Assembly: GCF_900112525.1 (NCBI RefSeq)
Contig: NZ_FOMD01000004.1
Location: forward strand, 62,001-126,000
Source: Klenkia taihuensis
Lineage (GTDB): Bacteria; Actinomycetota; Actinomycetes; Mycobacteriales; Geodermatophilaceae
Direction: 5' to 3'
DNA length: 64,000 nucleotides
The notes under the pieces are model-generated. The model was given only the letters and a program-made list of their open reading frames with translations. It did not search any database and had not been told where the DNA came from. A program made the position numbers and the translations under genes. This document shows, piece by piece, positions 10,781 through 19,816 of this stretch. The stretch's first letter is position 1; each line of letters begins with the position of its first letter.

Positions 10781-11445
10781 CGGTCGGTCTCCTGGGTCAG
10801 CAGCGGCAGCTCGAGGGTGTCGATGACGGTCTGCCGGTAGTAGCGGTCGGTGTTGCGTCCGGTCTCGACGAGCAGGTCGAACTGGACGGTGACGGTGACG
10901 GCGTCCACCGCCGGGTCGGTGGGGGGCAGCTCGACGGCGGTCCCGTAGGTGAAGGGCGGCTGCAGGGCGAACTCGCCGCGGTCGTCGACGACGGTGGTGC
11001 GGGTGGTGCCGTCGTCGAGGACGGCGGAGAACCGGGTGACCAGCACCTCGATGCTGGTGGCGGTGGCCTCCTCGCCCTCCAGGTGCGCGGACAGCTGGAT
11101 CGACTTGGTGTCGGCCGGCGTCCAGTCGACCGCCTGCTGGGTGGTCCAGTAGTCGATGACCAGGTCGCGGTCGCCGGCCGGCTGCACGTGGGTGACGGAG
11201 CCGGCGTCCAGGTCGCCCGACGGGCGGTCGGCGGTCGCGGCGGCCGGCTCGGCGGCGGACGTCGCGGACGTCGCGGTGGGTGCGGACGTGCTCGACGCGG
11301 TCGCGGAGGCGCCCTGGACGTCGGGGCTCATGCTGACGTCGGGCAGCCAGCAGCCGCTGAGCAGGGTGAGCGAGAGGGGTAGGGCCACCAGCCCGGCGAG
11401 GGCCCGGGTGGCGTGGGGGTCGGGTCGGCGGGATGCTCTCCGCAC
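10777..11445 (-). CDS. Lipoprotein of unknown function, paired with the glycosyltransferase
   Basis: Predicted exported lipoprotein, 222 residues. The start is a GTG with ribosome site GAAGGAG 8 bases upstream; the frame stays open for 68 more codons but that extension is arginine/proline-rich and unlikely to be translated. The N-terminus is basic (VRRASRRPD), followed by a hydrophobic stretch and lipobox LSGC at about residues 29-32. A Ser/Thr/Ala linker follows, then a soluble domain rich in beta-type segments that I do not recognise. The overlapping glycosyltransferase downstream suggests a joint role in making or anchoring an envelope polysaccharide; that is inference. Confidence 0.78.
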   Translation of the reverse strand: MRRASRRPDPHATRALAGLVALPLSLTLLSGCWLPDVSMSPDVQGASATASSTSAPTATSATSAAEPAAATADRPSGDLDAGSVTHVQPAGDRDLVIDYWTTQQAVDWTPADTKSIQLSAHLEGEEATATSIEVLVTRFSAVLDDGTTRTTVVDDRGEFALQPPFTYGTAVELPPTDPAVDAVTVTVQFDLLVETGRNTDRYYRQTVIDTLELPLLTQETDR

Positions 11446-11702
11446 GCGTGCGTCTCCTTCGGCGACGGCGGGTGCCGTGTCAGGGAACGGGGGCGCACCG
11501 GTCTCGACGTCCCCGGACGTGCGGGAGCTGCGCTGCCACGTCCACACGTCGCGGAGACGATGTGACTCAGCGTCACCGCTGTCAATGGGGTCCCGCGCGC
11601 CTCGACGGCGCCGTCGCTCAGCGCTGTCGAGTGGTGCTGCAGCGTTCAACTACGACGCGGTGCCAACCAAATCGGTGACGCTGAGTAGTGGAGCGGTGTC
11701 GG
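11446..11702. other. Intergenic region with widely spaced inverted repeat
   Basis: 257 bp between fbiC and the lipoprotein gene. A perfect 12-bp inverted repeat, CTCAGCGTCACC at 11566-11577 and GGTGACGCTGAG at 11674-11685, spans 120 bp. The left arm is itself part of GTGAC-N5-GTCAC (11562-11576). It precedes the leftward lipoprotein-glycosyltransferase operon, so it may hold its promoter and operator. No convincing ORF or RNA seen. Confidence 0.5.
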
Positions 11703-14303
11703 TCAGACCGGGGTGATCTGCAGGGTGAGCGCGCGGCGGCCGGCGTCGGAGCGGGCGGTGGCCAGCCGTTCGGCGCTCGGCGTCCCGTAGTCGGTGGTGC
11801 GCTGCCGGGCCGGGCGGCCGATGGCCGCGGCCATCGCCTCGAGCTCGGCGATGGTCTTCAGCGAGCCGTTCTCGCTGCCGGCCATCCGGCTGATGGTCTC
11901 CTCCATCAGCGTGCCGCCGAGGTCGTCCGCGCCGCCCTGCAGGACCACCTGGGTGCCGGCGTCGCCGAGCTTGACCCACGAGGTCTGGATGTGGGGGATG
12001 CGCCCGTGCAGCAGCAGCCGGGCGACGGCGTGCACCGCCCGGTTCTCCCGCGTCGTCGGGCCGGGACGGGCGACGCCGGCGAGGTAGACCGGCGAGTTGT
12101 GGTGCACGAAGGGCAGCAGCACGAACTCCCGGAACCCGCCGGTGCGGTCCTGCAGCGCGGCCAGGGTGCGCAGGTGGCCGACCCAGTGGTGCGGGGCGTC
12201 GACGTGGCCGTACATCATCGTCGAGGTCGAGGGGATGCCGACCTCGTGCGCGGTGGCCACGATCTCCAGCCAGGTCGCGGTCGGCAGCTTGCCCTTGGTG
12301 AGCACCCAGCGGACGTCGTCGTCGAGGATCTCCGCGGCCGTGCCGGGGATGGAGTCCAGCCCGGCCTCCTTGGCCGCGAGCAGGAACTCCCGGAACGACA
12401 GGCCGGTGCGCGCGGCCCCGTTGACGATCTCCATCGGCGAGTAGGCGTGCAGGTGGATGCCGGGCTGCCGCCGCTTCACCTCGCGGGCCAGGTCGAGGTA
12501 GGCGGTGCCGGGCAGGTCGGGGTGGATGCCGCCCTGCATGCAGATCTCGGTGGCCCCGCCGGCCCAGGCCTCGTCGACCCGGTCGCCGACCTGCTCCAGG
12601 GACAGGGTGTAGGCGTCGGCGTCGGTGCGCCGCTGGGCGAAGGCGCAGAACCGGCAGCCGGTGTAGCAGACGTTGGTGAAGTTGATGTTCCGGTTCACCA
12701 CGTAGGTGACGTCGTCGCCCACGGTGTCCCGGCGGACGGCGTCGGCCAGCGCGGCCAGCGCCTCGAGGTCGGTGCCGTCGGCGCCGAGGAGGGCCAGGTA
12801 CTGCGCGTCGGTGAGGCCGGCGGGGTCGGCCTCGGCGCGGGCGAGGGCGGCGTGCACCTCACGGTCGCCGGTGGGCAGCGCCGTGGACCCCGCCTCCCGC
12901 GCACCGGTGGTCCGGGTGCGCAGCTCGGACCAGTCGCCGTAGACGGCGTCGAAGTCGCTGCGCCGGTCGCTGCTGCGGCCCTCGGTGTCGATGGCGGTGT
13001 GCAGGTCGACCCGCCCGGAGGACCCCCAGGTCTCGTCCGGCTCCTGCCACGGCAGACCGGTCGGCGTGCGGCCCTCGAGGGCCAGCCCGTCGGGCCCGGC
13101 CAGGGCCGACACGTGCGGTCGCACCCGGGGGTCCAGCCACGGCTCGGGCTGCACCACGTACGGCGGCTGGGCGGCCAGTCGCTCGCGCAGGGTGAACCCG
13201 GCCTCGGCGGTGAGCGCGGCCAGGGTGTCGATGTGCGGCCACGGCCGCTCGGGGTTGACGTGGTCCGGCGTCAGCGGGGAGACCCCGCCCCAGTCGTCGA
13301 CGCCGGCCCGCAGCAGCAGCCCCAGCTCGGCCCGGTCGGTGAGGTTCGGCGGCGCCTGCACCCGGTGCCTCGGCCCGAGCAGCAGGCGGGTGACGGCCAC
13401 CGCGGCCAGGTAGGTCTGCAGCCCCAGGTCCTCGGTGGCGGCCATCGCCGTCCGCCGCTTGGCCCGGAAGTTCTGCACGATCACCTCCTGCACGTGCCCG
13501 TGCCGCTGCGCGGACTCCCGGATGCGCAGCACGGCGTCCACCCGCTCCGCGGGGGTCTCGCCGATGCCCAGCAGCACGCCGGTGGTGAAGGGGACGGCGG
13601 AGCGGCCGGCGTCCTCCAGCACCCGCAGCCGGACGGCGGGGTCCTTGTCCGGCGAGCCGAAGTGGGGGCCGCCGGGCTCGCTGAACAGCCGGGTCGCCGT
13701 GGTCTCCAGCATCATGCCCATCGACGCCGACACCGGCTTGAGGCGCTGGATCTCCTCCCAGGACAGGACGCCGGGGTTGAGGTGCGGCAGCAGCCCGGTC
13801 TCCTCCAGCACCCGGACCGCCATCGCCCGCAGGTAGCCCAGCGTGGACTCGTAGCCGTGCGCCTCCAGCCACTCCGCCGCCACCGGCCAGCGGTCCTCGG
13901 GCCGGTCGCCCAGGGTGAACAGCGCCTCCTTGCAACCCAGCGCGGCGCCGTCGCGGGCGACCTGCAGCACCTCGTCGGGGGACAGGAAGGGGGCCTTGCC
14001 CTCGGCGCGCAGCTGCCCGGGCGTGGTGACGAACGTGCAGTAGTGGCAGCGGTCCCGGCACAGGTGGGTCAGCGGGATGAACACCTTGCGGCTGTAGGTG
14101 ACCACCCCGGCCCGGCCGGCCGAGGCCAGGCCCGCGTCGCGCACCCGGCCCGCCGCGGTGAGCAACCGGTCCAGCGGCTCGCCCTCGCCCAGACCGCGGG
14201 CGGACAGCAGCACCTCGGCCTCCACCGCGTCGAGGGTGCTGCCGCGCTCGGCGCGGACCAGGGCCCGGCGGACGGCGGACTCGGAGAACGGTGCGTCGGT
14301 CAT
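11703..14303 (-). CDS. fbiC: FO synthase, fused CofG-CofH (FbiC)
   Basis: Bifunctional radical SAM enzyme making 7,8-didemethyl-8-hydroxy-5-deazariboflavin (FO), the chromophore of coenzyme F420. It has 866 residues, close to mycobacterial FbiC. The N-terminal CofG half binds its 4Fe-4S cluster with C82, C86, C89 ([12 protein letters not shown]); the C-terminal CofH half uses C546, C550, C553 ([12 protein letters not shown]), followed by GGIHPDLPG. The ATG start gives MTDAPFSES; the frame extends far upstream, but that region is antisense to other genes. Nearby flavin-binding genes fit a redox neighbourhood. No other F420 genes are in the window. Confidence 0.96.
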   Translation of the reverse strand: MTDAPFSESAVRRALVRAERGSTLDAVEAEVLLSARGLGEGEPLDRLLTAAGRVRDAGLASAGRAGVVTYSRKVFIPLTHLCRDRCHYCTFVTTPGQLRAEGKAPFLSPDEVLQVARDGAALGCKEALFTLGDRPEDRWPVAAEWLEAHGYESTLGYLRAMAVRVLEETGLLPHLNPGVLSWEEIQRLKPVSASMGMMLETTATRLFSEPGGPHFGSPDKDPAVRLRVLEDAGRSAVPFTTGVLLGIGETPAERVDAVLRIRESAQRHGHVQEVIVQNFRAKRRTAMAATEDLGLQTYLAAVAVTRLLLGPRHRVQAPPNLTDRAELGLLLRAGVDDWGGVSPLTPDHVNPERPWPHIDTLAALTAEAGFTLRERLAAQPPYVVQPEPWLDPRVRPHVSALAGPDGLALEGRTPTGLPWQEPDETWGSSGRVDLHTAIDTEGRSSDRRSDFDAVYGDWSELRTRTTGAREAGSTALPTGDREVHAALARAEADPAGLTDAQYLALLGADGTDLEALAALADAVRRDTVGDDVTYVVNRNINFTNVCYTGCRFCAFAQRRTDADAYTLSLEQVGDRVDEAWAGGATEICMQGGIHPDLPGTAYLDLAREVKRRQPGIHLHAYSPMEIVNGAARTGLSFREFLLAAKEAGLDSIPGTAAEILDDDVRWVLTKGKLPTATWLEIVATAHEVGIPSTSTMMYGHVDAPHHWVGHLRTLAALQDRTGGFREFVLLPFVHHNSPVYLAGVARPGPTTRENRAVHAVARLLLHGRIPHIQTSWVKLGDAGTQVVLQGGADDLGGTLMEETISRMAGSENGSLKTIAELEAMAAAIGRPARQRTTDYGTPSAERLATARSDAGRRALTLQITPV

Positions 14304-14320
14304 CGACGCCCAGTGAACCC

Positions 14321-14839
14321 CTACGAGCGGCGGAAGGTGCGGCCGGTGCCGTCGGTCCAGCGACCGCGCAGGCGCAGCAGGGGCTCCCGGGTCTCCTCGA
14401 GCACCGGGACGGCGAGCACCTCCAGCAGCACCACGGTGTGGTCGCCGGCCTCGACCAGCCGGTCGACCCGGCAGTCCAGCGCCGCCACCCCGCGCTCCAG
14501 CACGATGCCGCCGCTGTGCTCGGCCCGCCGCCAGGGAACCGTCTCCAGCAGGTGCCGCGCGCTGGGCCGGCCGGCGGAGGCGAACCGGCTGGCCACGATC
14601 TCGTGCTCGGCGGCCAGGAAGGTCAGCGCGCCCGAGCCGACGCCCGCCAGCACCTCCAGCGGGTAGCCGTCGGTGGTCAGCGCCAGGGCCACCAGCGGCG
14701 GGTCGGCCGAGACGCTCATGACCGAGGTGACCGTCGTCCCCACGTCGTCGATGTCGTCGCGCACGCACAGCAGCGCGACCCCGGCCGCGTACTGGCGCAG
14801 GGCGGCGCTGAAATCCCACGAGGCGGACTCGACCGGCAT
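14321..14839 (-). CDS. Flavin reductase-like domain protein
   Basis: Protein of 172 residues of the flavin reductase (FMN-binding split barrel) family that reduces free FMN/FAD with NAD(P)H or binds flavin for a partner monooxygenase. The start is taken at the ATG giving [20 protein letters not shown], where the domain begins; family features follow as [18 protein letters not shown], then [12 protein letters not shown] and [15 protein letters not shown]. It precedes fbiC by 17 bp on the same strand and may be co-transcribed. Its ATG overlaps on the opposite strand an alternative ATG of the divergent oxidoreductase within one CATG. Partner enzyme unknown. Confidence 0.82.
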   Translation of the reverse strand: MPVESASWDFSAALRQYAAGVALLCVRDDIDDVGTTVTSVMSVSADPPLVALALTTDGYPLEVLAGVGSGALTFLAAEHEIVASRFASAGRPSARHLLETVPWRRAEHSGGIVLERGVAALDCRVDRLVEAGDHTVVLLEVLAVPVLEETREPLLRLRGRWTDGTGRTFRRS

Positions 14840-14873
14840 GCGGCCAGTCGACCACACCACGAGACTGGCGCAG

Positions 14874-16292
14874 GTGAGCGCAGAGCAGACCTTCGACGTG
14901 ATCGTGATCGGGGCCGGCTCGACCGGCGAGAACGTGGCCGACATCGTGGTGCGGGGCGGCCTGAGCGCCGCGCTGGTGGAGAGCGAGCTGGTCGGCGGCG
15001 AGTGCTCCTACTGGGCCTGCATGCCCAGCAAGGCGCTGCTGCGCGGCACCGAGGTGCTCGAGGAGGCCCGCGCGGTGTCCGGCGCCGCCGCGGCCGTCAC
15101 CGGCGGGCAGGACGTCCGGGCCACCCTCGAGCGGCGGAACTCCTTCACCAGCAACTGGGACGACTCCGGTCAGGCGCAGTGGGTCGACGGCGCCGGCATC
15201 ACCCTGGTCCGTGGCGAGGGCCGCCTGGACGGCGAGAAGCGGGTCGTCGTCCGCGCCGCCGACGGCACCGAGACCGTGCTGACCGCGAACCACGCGGTGG
15301 CGGTGTGCACCGGCTCGGCGGCCGCGGTCCCGCCCCTGGAGGGCATCGACTCCGTCGACGTCTGGACCGCCCGCGAGGCGACCAGCGCCCAGGAGGCCCC
15401 CGGCCGGCTGGTGATCCTGGGCGGCGGCGTGGTCGGCGTGGAGATGGCCACCGCCTGGTCGGCGCTGGGCTCGCAGGTCACCCTGCTGCAGCGCGGCGAC
15501 CGGCTGCTGGCCGGCCAGGAGCCCGAGGCCGGCGACCTGGTCGCGGAGTCGCTGCGCGGGCGCGGGGTCGACGTCCGGCTGGGCACGTCGGTCTCGGCGG
15601 TGCGCAGGGACGGTGACGACGTCGTCGTGGTCACCGACGCCGGCGAGGTGCGCGGCGACCGCTTCCTCGTCGCCGCCGGCCGCCGGGCACGCACCGAGGG
15701 CATCGGCGTGGAGACCGTGGGGCTGACCGCGGGGGAGTACCTCGACGTCGACGACTCGCTGCGGGTGCGCGGGGTCGACTGGCTCTACGGCATCGGCGAC
15801 GTCAACGGCCGCCGGCAGCTCACCCACATGGGCAAGTACCAGGCACGGCAGGGCGGTGCGGCGATCGTGGCCCGGGCGAAGGGTGACCAGGTCTCGCTGG
15901 CCGACTGGTCGCCGTTCGTGGCCACCGCCGACAGCGCGGCCACCCCGCAGGTCACCTTCTCCACCCCGCAGGTCGCCTCGGTCGGCATCACCGCCGCGCA
16001 GGCGCAGGAGCAGGGCCTGCCGCACACCGTCGTCCGCTACGAGCTGGGGAGCGTGGCCGGGGCGGCCCTGTTCGCCGACGGCTACACCGGGAAGGCCGTC
16101 GCCGTCGTCGACACCGAGCGCGACGTCCTGCTCGGGGTCACCTTCGTCGGGCCGGGGGTCTCGGAGATGCTGCAGGCGGCCACCATCGCCGTGGTCGGCG
16201 AGGTGCCGATCAGCCGGCTCTGGCACGCCGTCCCGGCCTACCCGACGATGAACGAGGTCTGGCTGCGCCTGCTGGAGACCTACCGGGGCTGA
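14874..16292 (+). CDS. FAD-dependent pyridine nucleotide-disulfide oxidoreductase (class I)
   Basis: Flavoprotein of about 472 residues related to dihydrolipoamide dehydrogenase and mercuric reductase. Visible parts: N-terminal FAD loop [15 protein letters not shown], redox-active pair CSYWAC (C-x4-C) in [20 protein letters not shown](P) loop [11 protein letters not shown], and second FAD motif YGIGDVNG. The C-terminal dimerisation domain ends in [13 protein letters not shown], which supplies the His of the His-Glu dyad. Start chosen as the GTG 7 bases after GAGACT (leaderless-type); an ATG at 14838 is also in frame. The active-site cysteines make a disulfide reductase likely; the substrate (lipoyl protein, mycothione, metal) is unresolved. 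Confidence 0.86.
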   Translation: MSAEQTFDVIVIGAGSTGENVADIVVRGGLSAALVESELVGGECSYWACMPSKALLRGTEVLEEARAVSGAAAAVTGGQDVRATLERRNSFTSNWDDSGQAQWVDGAGITLVRGEGRLDGEKRVVVRAADGTETVLTANHAVAVCTGSAAAVPPLEGIDSVDVWTAREATSAQEAPGRLVILGGGVVGVEMATAWSALGSQVTLLQRGDRLLAGQEPEAGDLVAESLRGRGVDVRLGTSVSAVRRDGDDVVVVTDAGEVRGDRFLVAAGRRARTEGIGVETVGLTAGEYLDVDDSLRVRGVDWLYGIGDVNGRRQLTHMGKYQARQGGAAIVARAKGDQVSLADWSPFVATADSAATPQVTFSTPQVASVGITAAQAQEQGLPHTVVRYELGSVAGAALFADGYTGKAVAVVDTERDVLLGVTFVGPGVSEMLQAATIAVVGEVPISRLWHAVPAYPTMNEVWLRLLETYRG

Positions 16293-16293
16293 C

Positions 16294-17079
16294 TCAGGGC
16301 AGGGGGAACGGCTCGTCGGAGGGGGCGGGGAGGTCGCCGTCCACCGTGGCGGTGACCGACATCCGGCCCAGCGTCGCCCGGCCGCCGAACAGAGACAGGA
16401 ACGCCGTGTCGGCGGCGTCGCGGCCGTGGCAGATCCGCACCAGGGACGACGTCGGGGCCAGCCGGGTCGGGTCGACGGTCTTCCACACGCCGTCGACGTC
16501 GGCCTCCACGACGGCGTGGAAGTCCATCGGCGCCAGGCCCGGCGCGTAGACCGCGACGAGCCGGGCCGGCACCTCCAGCGCACGCAGCAGCATCACCGTC
16601 AGGTGCGTGTAGTCCCGGCACACGCCCGACCCGGCCAGCAGCGTGTCGATGGCGGTGTCCACCGGGCGGCTGGCCCCGGCGACGTAGACCAGCCGGTCGG
16701 TCACCCACTGGGCGACCTGCCGCACCAGCTCGCCCCGGTCGATCTCCTGGTCGAACTCGCGGGCGGCGTAGCCCTCCACCTGGTCGGAGGGGCAGTACCG
16801 GGAGGGCCGCACGTACTCGGCGCGGTCGGCCGCGGTCACCTCCAGCGGGCTGCCGCCGGACTGCACGCTGGCGGTGTAGGCGATCGACGTCTCGCCGGCG
16901 GCCAGCTCGACCTCGTGCACCCGGGCGCCGAGGACCTGGGTCTCCAGCGGGGTGCGCGGCGTGCCCCCCGACACGATCGTGAGCTCCTCGGTGTCCGGTG
17001 CCGCCACGGCGACCTGCAGCAGCGCGCGGGCGGGGACCGGGCTGGACACGGTCAGGGTGCAGGCGACGTCGGTGCGCAT
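16294..17079 (-). CDS. Transglutaminase-like cysteine protease family protein
   Basis: Protein of 261 residues with a transglutaminase-core domain. The catalytic triad is complete: C154 in [11 protein letters not shown]188 in MDFHAV and D203 in TVDPT. The first 80 residues form a beta-rich N-terminal domain usual in this bacterial family. No signal peptide is seen. Such proteins hydrolyse or cross-link peptide bonds, but the bacterial members are mostly uncharacterised. It converges on the oxidoreductase with a single base between stops and diverges from the esterase gene over 43 bp. Confidence 0.88.
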   Translation of the reverse strand: MRTDVACTLTVSSPVPARALLQVAVAAPDTEELTIVSGGTPRTPLETQVLGARVHEVELAAGETSIAYTASVQSGGSPLEVTAADRAEYVRPSRYCPSDQVEGYAAREFDQEIDRGELVRQVAQWVTDRLVYVAGASRPVDTAIDTLLAGSGVCRDYTHLTVMLLRALEVPARLVAVYAPGLAPMDFHAVVEADVDGVWKTVDPTRLAPTSSLVRICHGRDAADTAFLSLFGGRATLGRMSVTATVDGDLPAPSDEPFPLP

Positions 17080-17122
17080 GGGTGCCGATCATCCCGGGTG
17101 GGGCGGGGGAGAGGATGCACCG

Positions 17123-17878
17123 GTGGCGTGGCAGCGGTTCGTGGCGGTCGGGGACTCCTTCACCGAGGGCGTGGGCGACCCCGGGCCCGACGGCGGGCTG
17201 GTCGGGTGGGCCGACCGGCTGGCCGCGCTGCTGTCGGCCGCGCAGGGCGGGGTGGAGTACGCCAACCTCGCCGTCCGGGGTCGGCTGCTCGGCCAGGTCG
17301 TCGACGAGCAGCTCCCCGCGGCCCTCGCACTGGCGCCGGACCTGGTCAGCGTGGTGGCCGGCGGCAACGACCTGCTGCGGCCCGGTGCCGACCCCGACGC
17401 GCTCGCCGCGGTGATGGAGGACGCCGTCGTCCGCCTCCGCGCCGGCGGCGCCGACGTGCTGCTGGCCACCGGGGTGGACCCCCGGGCCACGCCGCTGATC
17501 GGCCGGACCCGCGGCCGGTCGGCCACCTACAACGCCCACCTGTGGTCCATCGCGGCCCGGCACGGCGCGCACGTGCTCGACCAGTGGGGCGCAGCGTGGG
17601 TGCAGGACGCCCGGATGTGGGACGTCGACCGGCTGCACCTGGCGCCGGAGGGGCACCGGCGCACCGCCTTGGCCGCCGCGGCCGCCCTGGGCCTGTCCGT
17701 CGACCCGGCGTGGGCGGTGCCGCTGGACCCGGCGCCCCCGCTGGCCCGCCGCGAGCGGGTGGCCGGCGAGGTGGCGTGGGTGCGGTCCTTCGTCGTCCCC
17801 TGGGTCGGCCGGCGGCTGCGCGGCCGCTCCTCGGGGGACGGCCGGACGGCGAAGCGCCCCGTGCCGACCCCCGTCTGA
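17123..17878 (+). CDS. SGNH/GDSL-type hydrolase
   Basis: Esterase/lipase-like hydrolase of 251 residues. Block I has the nucleophile S12 in VAVGDSFTEGVG; block III has GGND; block V has the Asp-x-x-His region WDVDRLHLAPEGH. The GTG start is supported by AGAGG just upstream and by a GAGGAT hexamer 6 bases before it; longer in-frame starts run antisense into the transglutaminase gene. No signal peptide, so the protein is probably cytoplasmic or membrane-peripheral, with a basic C-terminal tail (RRLRGRSSGDGRTAKR). Substrate could be an acyl ester or acetylated sugar; unresolved. Confidence 0.88.
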   Translation: MAWQRFVAVGDSFTEGVGDPGPDGGLVGWADRLAALLSAAQGGVEYANLAVRGRLLGQVVDEQLPAALALAPDLVSVVAGGNDLLRPGADPDALAAVMEDAVVRLRAGGADVLLATGVDPRATPLIGRTRGRSATYNAHLWSIAARHGAHVLDQWGAAWVQDARMWDVDRLHLAPEGHRRTALAAAAALGLSVDPAWAVPLDPAPPLARRERVAGEVAWVRSFVVPWVGRRLRGRSSGDGRTAKRPVPTPV

Positions 17879-17881
17879 GGA

Positions 17882-19633
17882 TCAGACCGAGGCGGCCTCG
17901 GGCGTGGCCGGCAGCGGGGCGGGCCGGCCGAAGGCGTAGCCCTGGGCCATCGTGCAGCCGTGCTCGCGCAGCCAGGTGGCCTGGTCCTCGTCCTCGATGC
18001 CCTCCGCGATGACCTCCAGGCCCATGCCCTGGCCCAGCTGCAGCAGGCCCTGCACCAGCGCGGCGGTCGAGGGCTCGGTGACCACGTCGGCGACGAAGGA
18101 CCGGTCGATCTTCACCGTGTGGATGGGCAGCCGGTGCAGCGCGGTGATCGCGGAGTAGCCGGTGCCGAAGTCGTCCAGGGCGAGGGTGACGCCGCTGGCG
18201 GTCACCTCCGACACCGAGCGCAGGGTCGCCTCGGCGGCGAACAGCGCGGTGGACTCGGTGATCTCCAGCTCCAGCCGGCCGGACTCCAGCCCGGACTCCT
18301 CCAGCGCCGCGGCGACCAGCTCGGAGAAGCCGGGCTCGGCCAGGTGCCGGGCGGAGATGTTCACGTGCACCCGCAGGCCGGGGTCCCAGCCCGCCGCGTC
18401 GGTGCAGGCCTGGCGCAGCACCCAGGCGCCGAGCTTGGAGGTCAGCCGGTTGTTCTCCGCGGCCTCGAGGAAGGCGCCGGGCGGCAGCAGCCCGCGGGTG
18501 GGGTGCTGCCAGCGGATGAGCGCCTCGTAGCCCAGCAGCGTCTCGTCCGACAGCGCCACGATGGGTTGGTAGAACAGCCGCAGCTCGCCGGCGTCCACGG
18601 CGTGCCGCAGGTCGCTCTCCAGCTGCAGCTGGTCGACGTCGCCGTCGGCGAGGGCCTCGTCGTGCACCTCGACCCGGCCGCGGCCGCCGCCGGCCTTGGC
18701 GCGGGTGAGCGCACCGTGCGCCTGCTTGAGCAGCGCGTCGGGTGCGGCGTCCAGGCCGAGGGTCAGGCCCATGCTGGCCGACAGCACGATCTCGCGGTCG
18801 TTGACGTGGAAGGGGTCGTCGAGCACCCGCATCAGCCGCTCGGCGAGCGTGCGCAGGCCCTCGATGTCGTCGACCTCCTCGGCGAGCACCAGGAACTCGT
18901 CGGCACCCAGCCGGACGGCGGTGTCCTCGACCCGGGTGGACCAGCGCAGCCGGTCGGCGACCTGGCACAGCAGCTGGTCGCCGGCCTCGTGGCCGAGGGA
19001 GTCGTTGACCGCCTTGAACCGGTCCAGGTCCAGGTAGACCAGCCCGACCGGTCCGCCGCGGCGGCGGGAGAGGTTCAGCGCGTGCTGCAGCCGGTCGGTG
19101 AGCGAGCGCCGGTTGGGCAGCCCGGTCAGCGGGTCGGTGAGCGCCCGGCGGACCAGGTCCTCCTCGGCGCGCCGCCGGTCGGTGACGTCGACCAGGGACA
19201 GGACGACGAAGTGCGGGTCGCCGTTGGTGCGGAACACCAGCTCCCGGGCCTGCTGCACCCAGATGGTGCTGCCGTCCGCGCGCCGCAGCCGGCGCTCGCC
19301 GAGCACCTCCAGGTGCGGGTCGAGGGGGGTGGCGCCGGGCACCGCGGTGCCGGGCTCCCCGGTCAGCGGGATGTCGTCGGGGTGGGCGAGCAGGTCCAGG
19401 TGGCGGCCGATGAGCTCCTCGGCGGTGCGCCCGGTCAGGGCGCACAGCGCGGGGTTCACCACGAGCAGCCGGCCCTCGACGTCGACGACGGCCTTGCCGA
19501 TCGGGGCAGAGAGGAACAGTGCCCGGAACAGCTGCCCGCGGTCGGCGAGCAGGGTGTCGACCGCCCGCGGCCCGGTGGGGGAGCCCGACGGACCGGGCAC
19601 GGCGGAGAGGCTCACCGGCACACTGTGGCGCAT
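17882..19633 (-). CDS. PAS-GGDEF-EAL cyclic-di-GMP protein
   Basis: Signalling protein of about 583 residues. A PAS domain (about 33-158) senses a signal; a GGDEF domain (about 160-320) starts DPLTGLPNRRSL; an EAL domain (about 335-575) follows. The GGDEF signature reads LGADEF, with the second glycine changed to alanine, so cyclase activity is doubtful. The EAL domain keeps its core: EALIRWQ, NISARHL, ITES, LDDFGTG, VKIDRSF, IAEGIE. I therefore expect a c-di-GMP phosphodiesterase, possibly gated by GTP or PAS input. Start is the ATG giving MRHSVPVSLS; a much longer frame upstream is antisense to the ene-reductase gene. No membrane segment. Confidence 0.9.
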   Translation of the reverse strand: MRHSVPVSLSAVPGPSGSPTGPRAVDTLLADRGQLFRALFLSAPIGKAVVDVEGRLLVVNPALCALTGRTAEELIGRHLDLLAHPDDIPLTGEPGTAVPGATPLDPHLEVLGERRLRRADGSTIWVQQARELVFRTNGDPHFVVLSLVDVTDRRRAEEDLVRRALTDPLTGLPNRRSLTDRLQHALNLSRRRGGPVGLVYLDLDRFKAVNDSLGHEAGDQLLCQVADRLRWSTRVEDTAVRLGADEFLVLAEEVDDIEGLRTLAERLMRVLDDPFHVNDREIVLSASMGLTLGLDAAPDALLKQAHGALTRAKAGGGRGRVEVHDEALADGDVDQLQLESDLRHAVDAGELRLFYQPIVALSDETLLGYEALIRWQHPTRGLLPPGAFLEAAENNRLTSKLGAWVLRQACTDAAGWDPGLRVHVNISARHLAEPGFSELVAAALEESGLESGRLELEITESTALFAAEATLRSVSEVTASGVTLALDDFGTGYSAITALHRLPIHTVKIDRSFVADVVTEPSTAALVQGLLQLGQGMGLEVIAEGIEDEDQATWLREHGCTMAQGYAFGRPAPLPATPEAASV

Positions 19634-19691
19634 CGGGCGGGTTCCGTGGTGCAGGTTCCCCGGGTGCGTCGCGACCGAGCCGCCGTGTTCC

Positions 19692-19715
19692 GTCACTGTC
19701 TGTGCTGTGAGTGAC
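19692..19715. promoter_or_regulatory. Palindrome in divergent promoter region
   Basis: GTCACT (19692-19697) and AGTGAC (19710-19715) form an inverted pair 12 bp apart, in the 183-bp gap between the c-di-GMP gene and the ene-reductase. Geometry fits a dimeric repressor site; no regulator gene is adjacent. Confidence 0.35.
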
Positions 19716-19816
19716 CCTCTGTGGCAGATGTGGTGCTCGGGGTGCGGCGCCGTGGTGTGGCACGGCTCGCACCGTGTGGCCGGAATCGTCGGGCCGCCGG
19801 GGCCGCTGCCCCCGGC

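Noticed and set aside
11446-11649. N-terminal extension of the lipoprotein to an ATG at 11649
   Set aside because: It would bury the signal sequence behind 68 Arg/Pro-rich residues; the GTG at 11445 has a good ribosome site and leads straight into the signal peptide.
14304-16583. Upstream extension of fbiC giving a 1,626-residue protein
   Set aside because: The extra region is antisense to the FAD oxidoreductase and flavin reductase area and has no recognised domain; FbiC of 866 residues matches the family length.
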